DNA of 64,000 nucleotides, taken from contig NZ_CP079869.1 in assembly GCF_025263265.1 (NCBI RefSeq), positions 5,084,001 to 5,148,000 of the forward strand, given 5' to 3'. Each line of letters opens with the position of its first letter. Within the stretch, counting starts at the first letter, position 1. This stretch comes from Mycobacterium sp. SMC-4. GTDB taxonomy: Bacteria; Actinomycetota; Actinomycetes; Mycobacteriales; Mycobacteriaceae. The position numbers were made by a program, and so were the translations under genes. Positions 26,934 through 37,579 of the stretch are shown here, piece by piece. A model generated the notes under the pieces. That model had not been told where the DNA came from, made no database searches, and saw only the letters and a program-made list of their open reading frames with translations.

Positions 26934-27695
26934 GTGCCCGTGCCAGCCATCCTGCGTGTCGGAGCCGCTGCGGTGGCCACGATCGTCGCCGCAGCCACGC
27001 TTTCCGCTCCCGCCCACGCTGCCCCGTCCAATGTCGCCGGCAAGATCGTGTTCCTCGATCCCGGTCACAACGGTTCCAACGACGCGTCGATCAGTCGCCA
27101 GGTGCCCACCGGCCGCGGCGGCACCAAGGACTGCCAGACCAGCGGCACCTCGACCGCCGACGGCTACCCGGAGCACACCTTCAATTGGGACACCACGCTG
27201 CGCATCCGCGCGGCCCTGCACGCGCTCGGTGTGCGTACCGCGATGTCTCGCGGCGACGACACCGGCTTGGGTCCCTGCGTCGACGAGCGGGCCGCGATGG
27301 CCAACGCGCTCTCGCCCAACGCCGTGGTGTCGATCCACGCCGACGGTGGACCGCCCACCGGACGCGGTTTCCACGTGCTGTACTCGGCGCCGCCGCTCAA
27401 TGCCGCGCAGGCCGGGCCCTCGGTGCAGTTCGCCCGGGTGATGCGCGACCAGCTGGCCGCCTCCGGGATCCCGCCGGCCACCTACATCGGGTCCTCCGGA
27501 CTGAACCCGCGCTCCGACATCGCCGGACTGAATCTGGCCCAGTACCCGTCGATACTCGTCGAGCTGGGCAACATGAAGAATCCGGCCGACTCCGCGCTGA
27601 TGAAGACGCCGGAGGGCCGACAGAAGTACGCCGACGCCGTGGTGCGCGGCATCGTGGCGTTCCTGTCGACCCAGACGAGCGCCCGCGCCGCCTAG
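26934..27695 (+). CDS. Secreted N-acetylmuramoyl-L-alanine amidase, Ami1/Rv3717 type
   Basis: The 253-residue zinc amidase has a Sec signal peptide ending AHA at about residue 29. The predicted zinc ligands H45 (DPGHNG), E80 (GYPEHTF) and H135 (VVSIHADGG) and the catalytic E210 (ILVELGNM) all sit ten residues beyond the equivalent Rv3717 positions. Two cysteines, C67 and C115, may form the known disulfide. GTG 26,934 gives the shortest proper signal peptide. It cleaves the MurNAc-L-Ala bond of peptidoglycan and is implicated in cell separation. Confidence 0.94.
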   Translation: MPVPAILRVGAAAVATIVAAATLSAPAHAAPSNVAGKIVFLDPGHNGSNDASISRQVPTGRGGTKDCQTSGTSTADGYPEHTFNWDTTLRIRAALHALGVRTAMSRGDDTGLGPCVDERAAMANALSPNAVVSIHADGGPPTGRGFHVLYSAPPLNAAQAGPSVQFARVMRDQLAASGIPPATYIGSSGLNPRSDIAGLNLAQYPSILVELGNMKNPADSALMKTPEGRQKYADAVVRGIVAFLSTQTSARAA

Positions 27696-28156
27696 CCCTG
27701 GGTGCCCTCGACGGCCACGGTGCCCTCGATCTCGCGTTTGAGGTTGCCCAGGACCTGCGCCTGGATCTTGCGCAGCCCGATCGGGGCGAACGTCCTCTCG
27801 AAGAATCCCCCGATGCCGCCGGCACCCTTCCAGGACGTCTTGACGGTCACCGAAGAGCCCGGACCTGCCGGAGCGACGGTCCAGTTGGTCACCATCGAGG
27901 AGTTGGCATCCTTCTCGATGACGGTGCGGCCGGCCACATCGACGGTGGCCTTGACCTCGCGTGAGCGCGACTTGGTGGCCTGCAGCTTCCACTGGGCCAC
28001 GGTGCCGGCGCCCTGGCCGCCTTCGAGTACCTGATATCCGCTGTAGTGCTCGGAGAGGATCTTGGGGCGCATCGCCTCGTAGTCGGCGACCGCGGCCAGC
28101 ACGGCCACCGGATCGGCATCGATCAGAACCGAACTCGTCGCGCTGACCTGTCCCAT
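27692..28156 (-). CDS. SRPBCC-family protein (polyketide cyclase/START-like)
   Basis: The 154-residue helix-grip protein begins GQVSATSSVLIDADPVAVLA and continues with YEAMRPKILSEHYSGYQVLE, WKLQATKSRSREVKATVDV and a C-terminal helix FAPIGLRKIQAQVLGNLKRE. It is probably a hydrophobic ligand carrier; no catalytic site can be named. It is convergent to the amidase with a 4-nt overlap and corresponds to Rv3718c. Confidence 0.9.
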   Translation of the reverse strand: MGQVSATSSVLIDADPVAVLAAVADYEAMRPKILSEHYSGYQVLEGGQGAGTVAQWKLQATKSRSREVKATVDVAGRTVIEKDANSSMVTNWTVAPAGPGSSVTVKTSWKGAGGIGGFFERTFAPIGLRKIQAQVLGNLKREIEGTVAVEGTQG

Positions 28157-28217
28157 CAGTGCACCCTCCTCGTCAGTAGCGTTAGCATCCGTTGCCGCTG
28201 CGGACTAGCGTATATGT

Positions 28218-29612
28218 GTGTCTGTTGCCTCGACCGACGCACGGGCTGCGCATGCAGACGGTGTGCAGCGACTGTTGGCCAGCTACCGGGCCATCCCCGC
28301 CGATGCCACCGTCCGTCTCGCCAAGCCCACGTCGAATCTGTTCCGCGCCCGCGCGAAAACCGGTGCGCCGGGTCTTGACGTCTCGGGCCTGACCGGCGTC
28401 ATCGCCGTCGACCCGGACGCGCGCACCGCAGAGGTCGCGGGCATGTGCACCTATGAGGACCTGGTCGCCGCGACACTGCCGTACGGACTTTCACCGCTGG
28501 TGGTTCCGCAGCTCAAGACCATCACCTTGGGTGGCGCGGTCACCGGCCTGGGCATCGAGTCGACTTCGTTTCGCAATGGTCTGCCCCATGAGTCCGTGCT
28601 GGAGATGGACATCCTCACCGGCACCGGAGACGTCATCCGCGCCGCGCCCGACGAGAACTCCGACCTGTTTCGCACTTTCCCGAATTCCTATGGAACTCTG
28701 GGATATTCAGTGCGGTTGACGATCGAGCTGGAGCCGGTCAAGCCATTTGTCGCACTGCGCCACATACGCTTTCACTCGCTGGCGGATCTGGTCGAGGCGA
28801 TGGACCGCATCGTCGAGACAGGCGGCCTGCACGGCGAACCCGTCGACTACCTCGACGGTGTGGTGTTCAGCGCCGACGAGAGCTATCTGTGTGTCGGCAC
28901 GCAGACCACCACCGCAGGCCCGGTGAGCGACTACACCGGCCGGCACATCTACTACCGCTCCCTACAGCATGCCGACGGTGAGAAGCACGACCGGCTCACT
29001 GTGCATGACTACCTGTGGCGGTGGGACACCGACTGGTTCTGGTGTTCGCGGGCATTCGGCGCCCAGAATCCGCGCATCCGCCGCTGGTGGCCGCGGCGCT
29101 ACCGGCGCAGCAGCGTGTACTGGAAGCTGATCTCCTACGACCAGCGTTTCGGCATCGCCGACCGGATCGAGAACCGCAGCCTCCGCTCCCCTGGCCGTCC
29201 ACTGCGCGAGCGTGTGGTCCAGGACATCGAGGTGCCGATCGAACGGACTGTCGAGTTCGTCGACTGGTTTCTGCGTACGGTGCCGATCGAACCGATCTGG
29301 TTGTGCCCGTTGCGGCTTCGTGAGTCCTCGGACAGCTGGCCGCTGTACCCCATCCGGCCCGACCACACCTACGTCAACGTGGGTTTCTGGTCATCGGTAC
29401 CGGTGGGGCCTGAGGACGGGTACACCAATAAGCTCATCGAGCGTAAAGTCAGTGATCTTGACGGGCACAAGTCGCTGTACTCCGACTCGTTCTACTCCCG
29501 AGAGGATTTCGACGAACTCTACGGCGGCGAGGTGTACACCACGGTGAAGAAGGTATACGACCCGGACTCTCGGCTCCTCGATCTGTACGCGAAGGCGGTG
29601 CGATGTCAATGA
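28218..29612 (+). CDS. FAD-binding oxidoreductase (Rv3719-like, DHCR24/BfaA-type)
   Basis: The 464-residue protein has an N-terminal FAD_binding_4 domain (AEVAGMCTYEDLVAATLPYG, then LVVPQLKTITLGGAVTGLGI, and LEMDILTGTGDVIRA) and a basic central section. It overlaps the downstream methyltransferase by 10 nt. The pairing of an FAD reductase with a SAM methyltransferase is the arrangement used to make 10-methyl fatty acids (tuberculostearic acid) from oleate, where the paralogous pair methylates and then reduces the double bond. A similar lipid-branching role is inferred. GTG 28,218 lies 6 nt after TAGCGT (28,206-28,211), so translation may be leaderless. Confidence 0.88.
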   Translation: MSVASTDARAAHADGVQRLLASYRAIPADATVRLAKPTSNLFRARAKTGAPGLDVSGLTGVIAVDPDARTAEVAGMCTYEDLVAATLPYGLSPLVVPQLKTITLGGAVTGLGIESTSFRNGLPHESVLEMDILTGTGDVIRAAPDENSDLFRTFPNSYGTLGYSVRLTIELEPVKPFVALRHIRFHSLADLVEAMDRIVETGGLHGEPVDYLDGVVFSADESYLCVGTQTTTAGPVSDYTGRHIYYRSLQHADGEKHDRLTVHDYLWRWDTDWFWCSRAFGAQNPRIRRWWPRRYRRSSVYWKLISYDQRFGIADRIENRSLRSPGRPLRERVVQDIEVPIERTVEFVDWFLRTVPIEPIWLCPLRLRESSDSWPLYPIRPDHTYVNVGFWSSVPVGPEDGYTNKLIERKVSDLDGHKSLYSDSFYSREDFDELYGGEVYTTVKKVYDPDSRLLDLYAKAVRCQ

Positions 29613-30907
29613 CCACGGCTGACCACACTCACGGCAAGCTCTCGCTGTCGGAGATTCTCGAGATCCTCGTCGGTGGCCGGTTGCCGTTGCGGTTCAACGC
29701 CTACGACGGCAGCAGCACCGGCCCGCAGGACGCCCCCCTGGGACTGGAGCTGTTGACCCCGCGCGGCACCACCTATCTGGCAACCGCGCCCAACGACCTG
29801 GGGTTGGCGCGCGCGTACATCGCCGGCGACCTGGAGATGCGCGGAGTGCATCCGGGTGATCCCTATCCTCTGCTCACGGCGCTGACCGATCGGCTGGTCT
29901 TCAAGCGGCCACCGGCGCGGGTGTTGGCCAATATCGTCCGTTCGATCGGTATCGAACACCTCAAGCCGATCGCCCCACCCCCGCAGGAAGCCTTGCCCCG
30001 GTGGCGTCGCGTCGCCGAAGGGCTGCGGCACAGCAAGACTCGCGACGCCGAGGTGATCCACCACCACTACGACGTGTCGAACACCTTCTACGAATGGGTT
30101 CTCGGGCCGTCGATGACCTACACCTGCGCGTGCTACCCACATCCGGACGCGACATTGGAACAAGCGCAGGACAACAAGTACCGCTTGGTTTTCGAGAAGC
30201 TCAATCTCAAGCCCGGGGACCGACTGCTCGACGTGGGATGTGGCTGGGGAGGCATGGTGCGCTATGCGGCGCGCCACGGCGTGAAGACACTCGGCGTGAC
30301 GTTGTCGAAGAACCAGGCTGAATGGGCGCAGAAGGCGATCGCCGAAGACGGACTCGGCGAGTTGGCCGAGGTGCGTCACAGTGATTACCGCGACGTCCGG
30401 GAAACGCAGTTCGACGCGGTGTCCTCGATCGGGCTGACCGAACACATCGGCGTAGCCAACTATCCCGGCTATTTCGATTTTCTGAAGTCGCGGTTGCGTG
30501 ACGGCGGACTGTTGTTGAACCACTGCATCACCCGCAACAACAACCGGCATACCGCCTCCGCCGGCGGCTTCATCGACCGTTATGTGTTTCCCGACGGCGA
30601 GCTCACCGGTTCGGGAAGGATCATCACCGAGGTGCAGGACGTCGGTCTGGAGGTCGTGCACGAGGAGAATCTGCGCCACCACTACGCGTTGACGTTGCGT
30701 GACTGGTGCCGCAATCTCGTCGAGCGCTGGGACGATGCGGTCGCCGAGGTCGGATTGGCCACCGCGAAGGTGTGGGGGCTCTACATGGCAGCCTCACGAG
30801 TCGGCTTCGAGCAGAATGCCATTCAGCTGCACCAGGTACTGGCGGTGAAGGTCGACGATCGCGGAGGTGACGGCGGCCTGCCGTTGCGGCCCTGGTGGAC
30901 CGCCTGA
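29603..30907 (+). CDS. SAM-dependent methyltransferase, cyclopropane-fatty-acid-synthase family (Rv3720-like)
   Basis: The 434-residue protein has the CFAS signatures HHHYDVSNTFYEWVLG, MTYTCACYPH, LLDVGCGWGGMVRYAA (SAM loop) and SSIGLTEHIG. An N-terminal lipid-binding domain of about 140 residues precedes them. It probably transfers a methyl or methylene group to an unsaturated acyl chain on phospholipid, with the coupled FAD oxidoreductase reducing the product. ATG 29,603 lies within the last codons of that gene. Confidence 0.93.
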   Translation: MSMTTADHTHGKLSLSEILEILVGGRLPLRFNAYDGSSTGPQDAPLGLELLTPRGTTYLATAPNDLGLARAYIAGDLEMRGVHPGDPYPLLTALTDRLVFKRPPARVLANIVRSIGIEHLKPIAPPPQEALPRWRRVAEGLRHSKTRDAEVIHHHYDVSNTFYEWVLGPSMTYTCACYPHPDATLEQAQDNKYRLVFEKLNLKPGDRLLDVGCGWGGMVRYAARHGVKTLGVTLSKNQAEWAQKAIAEDGLGELAEVRHSDYRDVRETQFDAVSSIGLTEHIGVANYPGYFDFLKSRLRDGGLLLNHCITRNNNRHTASAGGFIDRYVFPDGELTGSGRIITEVQDVGLEVVHEENLRHHYALTLRDWCRNLVERWDDAVAEVGLATAKVWGLYMAASRVGFEQNAIQLHQVLAVKVDDRGGDGGLPLRPWWTA

Positions 30908-30923
30908 GCCTGAGCGGCGGGCT

Positions 30924-32834
30924 TCAGCCGTCGATGCGGCGCGCCCCCAATTCGTTCTGCAACAGCTCCAGCGCGGCCTCCTCGGGATCCCGACGCGGAG
31001 CGGCGTCGACGTGGCTGGCCTCAGCCAGCATGCTTTCGACGTCCTCCTCAGGTGGGGGCGGCGGCTCGGCCGGCGCGCGTTGGGGCTCGCGCGCCGGCGC
31101 CGGGGCGGGCGGCTCGGCCGCGCCGACCTCGCAGCGGATGGTCCAGTTCACCCCGAGCGCGTCCTTGAGCGCCTCCCGGATCACGTCGGAGTTGCGCTGT
31201 TCGGTCAGCCTTTTGGCCAGCGGCGCGGATTCGTGGCTCAGGATGAGGGTGTTGTCCTCGACGGCGCGCACGATCGCCCCGGCCAGCATCACTTCGGTGG
31301 TCCGGCTCCGTTCGCGCACCTTCTCCCGAACCGTGGTCCACATACTGCGTACCGCTGCGGCGTTGGGCTGACCGGCTGCGACGGCGGCAGCCGGAGTCGC
31401 GGGCGGGGCCTCCACCGCCGGGGCCGCCGGCGGACGGACCGGTGGCGGGGAAGCGGGTTCGGGGGTTGCGGGTGTGGGTGCCGCCCGGGGCGGTTCGGGA
31501 GCGCGTGGCGACGTGGCGCGTGCCGGTGGCGGTGCAGCCTGGGCCGCGGATGGTACCGGCGATGGAGGCGGCGAGTCGGGCGGAGGTGGCGAGTCGGGTG
31601 CCGGTGCGGGGGCCTCGCTCTTGCGGACGAACTGCTTGCGGGGCGCCGACGCCACGGCGTCCTGCCCAGCAGGGATGGACATGTCCAGCCGGGTCTCGAT
31701 GCGCTCCACCCGCTGCAGCAGCGCGGCCTCGGTGTCACTGGCCGACGGCAGCAACAGCCGCGCGCAGGCGACCTCGAGCAGCAGTCTCGGCGCGGTGGCA
31801 CCCCGCATCTCGCCGAGCCCCTCGTGCATGACCTCGGCGTAGCGGGTCAAGGTGGCGGTCCCGATCCGGGCGGCCTGCTCACGCATCCGCTCCAGTTCGT
31901 CCTCGGGCCCGTCGACCACCCCGCGGGCCACCGCATCGGGCACGGCCTGCAGCACGATCAGGTCTCGGAAGCGCTCGAGCAGGTCGGTGGCGAAGCGGCG
32001 CGGGTCGTGTCCGGCGTCCACGACACCTTCCACCGCGCCGAACAGCGCGGCCGCGTCACCGGCGGCCAACGCGTCGATGGCGTCGTCGATCAACGCGACG
32101 TCGGTGGCACCGAGCAGCGCCAGCGCGCGCTGATAGGCGACGTGGTTCCCGTCGGCACCGGCGAGCAACTGGTCCAGCACGCTGAGGGTGTCACGCGGGG
32201 AGCCACCCCCGGCGCGGATGACCAGCGGGTACACCGCGTCGTCGACCGCCACGTCCTCGGCGGCGACGATCTTCTCGATCAGCGTGCGCATCGTGCGTGG
32301 CGCCAGCAGCCGGAACGGGTAGTGGTGGGTCCGCGAACGGATGGTCGGCAGCACCTTCTCCGGCTCGGTGGTCGCGAACACGAAGATCAGGTGCCCGGGG
32401 GGCTCCTCGACGATCTTGAGCAGTGCATTGAAGCCCGCGGTCGTGACCATGTGGGCTTCGTCGACGATGAAGATGCGGTAGCGCGACTGGGCCGGCGCGT
32501 AGAACGCCCGATCACGAAGCTCACGGGTGTCGTCCACGCCGCCGTGGCTGGCGGCGTCGAGTTCGACGACGTCGACGTTGCCCGGCCCGTTGGGGGCCAG
32601 CGCGACGCACGAGTCACACACCCCGCACGGGGTTGCCGTCGGGCCCTGCACGCAGTTCAGCGACCGCGCGAGGATGCGCGCCGAGGACGTCTTGCCACAC
32701 CCCCGCGGGCCCGAGAACAGGTAGGCGTGGTTGATACGGCCGGAGTTGAGCGCGGTGGACAGCGGCTCGGTGACGTGTTCCTGGCCGACGACTTCTGCGA
32801 AGGTCGCCGGTCGGTACTTGCGGTAGAGCGCCAC
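30924..32834 (-). CDS. dnaX: DNA polymerase III subunits gamma and tau
   Basis: The clamp-loader ATPase of 636 residues has Walker A GPRGCGKTSSAR (42-53), the zinc module C61-x8-C70-x2-C73-x2-C76, Walker B IFIVDEAHM, and sensor 1 FVFATTEPEKV. A long Pro/Ala-rich tau linker (about 395-510) leads to the C-terminal tau domain that contacts the polymerase. No A-rich slippery sequence was seen, so a separate gamma form by frameshifting is not predicted. It corresponds to Rv3721c. Confidence 0.97.
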   Translation of the reverse strand: MALYRKYRPATFAEVVGQEHVTEPLSTALNSGRINHAYLFSGPRGCGKTSSARILARSLNCVQGPTATPCGVCDSCVALAPNGPGNVDVVELDAASHGGVDDTRELRDRAFYAPAQSRYRIFIVDEAHMVTTAGFNALLKIVEEPPGHLIFVFATTEPEKVLPTIRSRTHHYPFRLLAPRTMRTLIEKIVAAEDVAVDDAVYPLVIRAGGGSPRDTLSVLDQLLAGADGNHVAYQRALALLGATDVALIDDAIDALAAGDAAALFGAVEGVVDAGHDPRRFATDLLERFRDLIVLQAVPDAVARGVVDGPEDELERMREQAARIGTATLTRYAEVMHEGLGEMRGATAPRLLLEVACARLLLPSASDTEAALLQRVERIETRLDMSIPAGQDAVASAPRKQFVRKSEAPAPAPDSPPPPDSPPPSPVPSAAQAAPPPARATSPRAPEPPRAAPTPATPEPASPPPVRPPAAPAVEAPPATPAAAVAAGQPNAAAVRSMWTTVREKVRERSRTTEVMLAGAIVRAVEDNTLILSHESAPLAKRLTEQRNSDVIREALKDALGVNWTIRCEVGAAEPPAPAPAREPQRAPAEPPPPPEEDVESMLAEASHVDAAPRRDPEEAALELLQNELGARRIDG

Positions 32835-32860
32835 GCAAGCAGGCTACCGAGGGGGGCCGA

Positions 32861-34348
<1,488 letters not shown>

Positions 34349-34385
34349 TTATGGGTGCCCGGGTGGGTCGGTTACCATGGCCGAC

Positions 34386-34471
34386 GGAGGATTCGCCTAG
34401 TGGCCTATGGCGCTCGCCTGGAACGCGGGTTGGGTTAACAGCCCTCGCGGGTTCAAATCCCGCATCCTCCG
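34386..34471 (+). tRNA. tRNA-Ser (anticodon GGA)
   Basis: Acceptor arms GGAGGAT (34,386-34,392) and ATCCTCC (34,464-34,470) with G73 discriminator. The anticodon stem is CTCGC/GCGGG with loop CTGGAAC, anticodon GGA. The long variable arm (TTGGGTTAACAGCCC) is typical of serine tRNAs, followed by the T arm GCGGGTTCAAATCCCGC. CCA is not encoded (the genome continues GCACC). A strong terminator hairpin follows. Confidence 0.97.
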
Positions 34472-34478
34472 CACCTCA

Positions 34479-34522
34479 GCCCGGGGCCGCGACCGCTCTC
34501 GACACACGGTCGCGCCCCGGGC
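34479..34522 (+). terminator. Terminator hairpin of the tRNA-Ser transcript
   Basis: GCCCGGGGCCGCGACCG (34,479-34,495) pairs with CGGTCGCGCCCCGGGC (34,507-34,522): 16 base pairs with one bulged C around an 11-nt loop, 8 nt after the tRNA. No U-tract. Confidence 0.8.
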
Positions 34523-34541
34523 CCCACGATCGAGGAGGGGT

Positions 34542-35381
34542 ATGGGCCGCACCGCCGCGGTGACATGGCACGCGTCGTTTTCCCTGGCCGCCGGTGTCCT
34601 CTACTTCTTCTTCGTCTTGCCGCGCACCTTCGAACTGCTCGGCGAGACCTCGCACACGCTGGGCACGGCGTTGCGCATCGTCACCGCCGCGCTGATCGGG
34701 CTGGCCGCGATACCGGTGCTGTTGACCCTGCTGCGTACCCGCCGTCCCGAGTTCGGCACGCCCGCGCTGGCGCTGAACCTGCGCACCACCTCGATCGCAC
34801 TACACGTGCTGGCCGGGGTGCTGATCCTCGGCACCGCCATCAGTGAGATCTGGCTTTCTGTGGACTCCGCAGGCCAGTGGTTGTTCGGGATCTACGGCGC
34901 TGCCGCAGCGATCGCCCTGCTCGGCATGGGGTCGTTCTACCTGGCTTTTGTCGCCGAGCTACCGCCGCCGCCGCCTAAACCGGTGAAGGTTTCCCAGCGC
35001 ACGTCGCGGCGCCGCGGGCCGGCTGAGGATGACGAGGCAGCTGAGGCCGAAGCGACAGCTGAGACCGACGAGGTGAGCACCGGCGAAGCCACCGAGGCCA
35101 CCGAAGCCACTGAAGCCGCCGAAACCGGGACCGAGACCGCCCTCGAAGCGACCGAAGATGAGGCCCCCGACACCCTCGGGGCAGCCGCAGCAGACAGCTC
35201 CGCAGCAACCGATGATGCCCCTCAGCCGGGACCCACCGCGGCATCCGAGGCACCGGACGAGGACGGCGAAAAGCCTGCTCAGGATGCCGGAGGGAAACTG
35301 CAGAACCGCCGTCCCGCCGGCAAGAGCGGGCTTGGCGGCCGCCGCCGCCGGACCCGCGGCGGCATCGCGGTCGAGGACTGA
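34542..35381 (+). CDS. Membrane protein with acidic Glu/Ala/Thr-rich tail (Rv3723-like)
   Basis: The 279-residue protein has four transmembrane helices in residues 5-135 (ASFSLAAGVLYFFFVLP, LIGLAAIPVLLTLL, IALHVLAGVLILGTAI, LFGIYGAAAAIALLGMGSFYL). A cytoplasmic low-complexity acidic region (about 150-250, TEATEATEATEAAETGTE) follows, and the C-terminus is a basic cluster GRRRRTRGG. It looks intrinsically disordered after residue 145. Function unknown. ATG 34,542 has GAGGAGGGG directly upstream. Confidence 0.88.
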   Translation: MGRTAAVTWHASFSLAAGVLYFFFVLPRTFELLGETSHTLGTALRIVTAALIGLAAIPVLLTLLRTRRPEFGTPALALNLRTTSIALHVLAGVLILGTAISEIWLSVDSAGQWLFGIYGAAAAIALLGMGSFYLAFVAELPPPPPKPVKVSQRTSRRRGPAEDDEAAEAEATAETDEVSTGEATEATEATEAAETGTETALEATEDEAPDTLGAAAADSSAATDDAPQPGPTAASEAPDEDGEKPAQDAGGKLQNRRPAGKSGLGGRRRRTRGGIAVED

Positions 35382-35427
35382 GCGAACCAGGCCGCGTCGA
35401 CAGAAGTCGACGTCATCGCCAATATTG

Positions 35428-36447
35428 ATGAGTATGAGCCCGTATCGCTCGCCCAGACTCCTGGTGATCGCGTTTGCCGCGATCGTCGCTCTCGTTGCGC
35501 CGCTGGCACCCGCGGCCGCCGTTCCCGGTGATCCGATCGCCGCGGCGCTGCAGGTGGAGCCCGCCGTGGTGCGCATCGACACCGAGGTGGACTACCAGGG
35601 GGTGTACGGATTGGGCACCGCCTTCGTCATCGACCCCAACGGCCTGGCGATGACGAACTTCCACGTGGTGCAGGGCGCCGATCGAGTGACCGCGACCGTC
35701 AACGGCCGGCCGTACCCGGCGCAGCTGGTCGGCTACGACCGCAGACGCGACGTCGCCGTGATCCAGTTGATCGGTGCCACCGGCCTGCCGGTCGCCCCGC
35801 TGGGCGATGCGAACGCTCTGGTGCCCGGCGAGCCCGTGGTGGCGCTCGGCAACGCGCGCGGTACCACCGGCCCACTCACCCAGGAGATCGGCACCGTGTC
35901 AGGATTCGGCCGCACGGTCAAGGCCGAGGACACCCTCACCGGTTCGGCCGACGAGCTGACCGGTCTCATCGAGTTCGCCGCACCGGTACGCGCCGGTGAC
36001 TCCGGCGGGCCGCTGGTCAACGGAAACGGCCAGGTGGTGGGTATCACCACGGCCGCGTCGGTGAACTTCCGGATGGGCCCGGGTGGCAAGGGCTTCGCGA
36101 TCCCGATCAACGACGCCGTCGCGATCGCCAACCAGATCCGGGCCGGCATTCCGTCGGACACGGTGCACATCGGCCCGCCGGTACTGCTGGGAGTCGGCGT
36201 GCGCACGGCTGCGCGCGATGCACCCGGCGTGGTGATCCAAGAGGTGCTGCGGGGCGGGCCGGCCGAGCAGGCCGGTCTGATGGACGGCGACCTGCTGGTC
36301 GTGGTCGACGGCGTGACGCTCGATTCGGCGACCACGCTGACCACGGTGCTCGACCGGCACTACGCCGGCGACGTGGTGGACCTGACCTGGATCGATCGCG
36401 CCGGGCAGACGCGGACGGGCAAGGCCGTCCTCACGCCGGGCCCGTGA
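35428..36447 (+). CDS. Secreted trypsin-like serine protease with PDZ domain (PepA/MTB32A-like)
   Basis: The 339-residue protein has a signal peptide (LLVIAFAAIVALVAPLAPAAA, cut near 32). The S1C protease domain carries H79 (TNFHVVQ), D108 (RRRDVAVIQL) and S192 (AGDSGGPLV), and a C-terminal PDZ domain lies at about 240-335 (VVIQEVLRGGPAEQAGLMDG). The length and layout match the mycobacterial PepA/MTB32A family of secreted HtrA-like proteases. The start may be 35,428 or 35,434; the ribosome-binding site is weak. Confidence 0.92.
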   Translation: MSMSPYRSPRLLVIAFAAIVALVAPLAPAAAVPGDPIAAALQVEPAVVRIDTEVDYQGVYGLGTAFVIDPNGLAMTNFHVVQGADRVTATVNGRPYPAQLVGYDRRRDVAVIQLIGATGLPVAPLGDANALVPGEPVVALGNARGTTGPLTQEIGTVSGFGRTVKAEDTLTGSADELTGLIEFAAPVRAGDSGGPLVNGNGQVVGITTAASVNFRMGPGGKGFAIPINDAVAIANQIRAGIPSDTVHIGPPVLLGVGVRTAARDAPGVVIQEVLRGGPAEQAGLMDGDLLVVVDGVTLDSATTLTTVLDRHYAGDVVDLTWIDRAGQTRTGKAVLTPGP

Positions 36448-36496
36448 TTCGGCCAAATCGCTGAGCCGATCCCACCGGAATCCCTATGCTGAGCGA

Positions 36497-37570
36497 GTGC
36501 CCAACAATGCGTCGTACCGGGTCGTCCAGTGGACGACCGGAAATGTCGGAAAGAGCTCTGTCGCGGCGATAGCGAAGAATCCGAACCTTGAGATGGTCGG
36601 TTGTTACGCCTGGTCAGCGGACAAGGTCGGTCGCGACGTCGGTGAGCTGGCCGGCATCGAACCACTCGGTGTCGCCGCCACCGATGACGTGGCCGCGCTG
36701 CTCGCGCTCAAGCCCGACGTCGTCGTCTACAACCCGATGTGGATCGACGTCGACGAGCTGGTGCGAATCCTGGAGGCCGGCGTCAACGTCGTCGCCTCGG
36801 CGTCGTTCATCACCGGAGGCAACCTCGGCGACGGCCGCGACAAACTCGCCGACGCGTGTCGGCGCGGCGGAGCGACGCTGTTCGGTTCCGGCGTCAGCCC
36901 CGGCTTCGCCGAGCTGCTGGCCATCGTCGCCGGAACCGCGTGTGACCGCATCGACAAGGTGACCATCGCCGAGTCGGCAGACACCACGCTCTATGACTCC
37001 CCCGACACCGAGCGCCCGGTGGGCTTCGGCACGGCGATCGACGACCCGGAGCTGCCGCCGATGGCCGCCCGCGGGACCGCGGTGTTCGCCGAAGCCGTGC
37101 AACTGGTCGCCGACGCGCTGGGCATCGAACTCGACGAGATCACCTGTGTGTCCGAGTACGCCCAGACCACCGAGGATCTGCAGATGGCGTCGTGGACCAT
37201 CCCCGCCGGTCACGTCGCCGGGGTCTATGCCAGCTGGCAGGGCATCCATCAGGGCAAGACCGTGATCGACATCAACGTCCGGTGGAAGAAGGGCCAAACC
37301 CTGGAGCCGGACTGGCAGCTCGACGGCGACGGGTGGAAGATCACCATCGACGGCCGGCCCACGGTGAACATGGCGGTCGGTTTCCTGCCGCCGCAGGACA
37401 TGATCGAGAACGCCAAGACCCTCGAGGACTTCTTCGTGCTCGGCCACATCATGACCGCGATGCCGCCTATCCACGCCATCCCCGCGGTGGTCGCCGCGCC
37501 CCCGGGTATCGCCACCTACAACGATCTGCCGCTGCCCCAGCCACGCGGGGTGGTACCCGCCGGGCGCTGA
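36497..37570 (+). CDS. NAD(P)-binding dehydrogenase of the DapB-like/2,4-diaminopentanoate-dehydrogenase family
   Basis: The 357-residue protein begins with a Rossmann segment, YRVVQWTTGNVGKSSVAAIA, followed by GCYAWSADKVGRDVGELAG and FGSGVSPGFAELLA. It belongs to the large mycobacterial family related to dihydrodipicolinate reductase and NAD(P)H-dependent amine dehydrogenases. The substrate cannot be told. GTG 36,497 is the first start that keeps the Rossmann fold. It is probably a single-gene unit. Confidence 0.85.
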   Translation: MPNNASYRVVQWTTGNVGKSSVAAIAKNPNLEMVGCYAWSADKVGRDVGELAGIEPLGVAATDDVAALLALKPDVVVYNPMWIDVDELVRILEAGVNVVASASFITGGNLGDGRDKLADACRRGGATLFGSGVSPGFAELLAIVAGTACDRIDKVTIAESADTTLYDSPDTERPVGFGTAIDDPELPPMAARGTAVFAEAVQLVADALGIELDEITCVSEYAQTTEDLQMASWTIPAGHVAGVYASWQGIHQGKTVIDINVRWKKGQTLEPDWQLDGDGWKITIDGRPTVNMAVGFLPPQDMIENAKTLEDFFVLGHIMTAMPPIHAIPAVVAAPPGIATYNDLPLPQPRGVVPAGR

Positions 37571-37579
37571 GTGTCCGGT

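Noticed and set aside
30924..32834. Programmed frameshift in dnaX producing gamma
   Set aside because: No A-rich slippery heptamer with a following stem was seen in the tau linker region.
34386..34471. tRNA-Ser as integration site of a genomic island
   Set aside because: No repeat of the tRNA 3' end was seen nearby, and the flanking genes keep the M. tuberculosis-like order.
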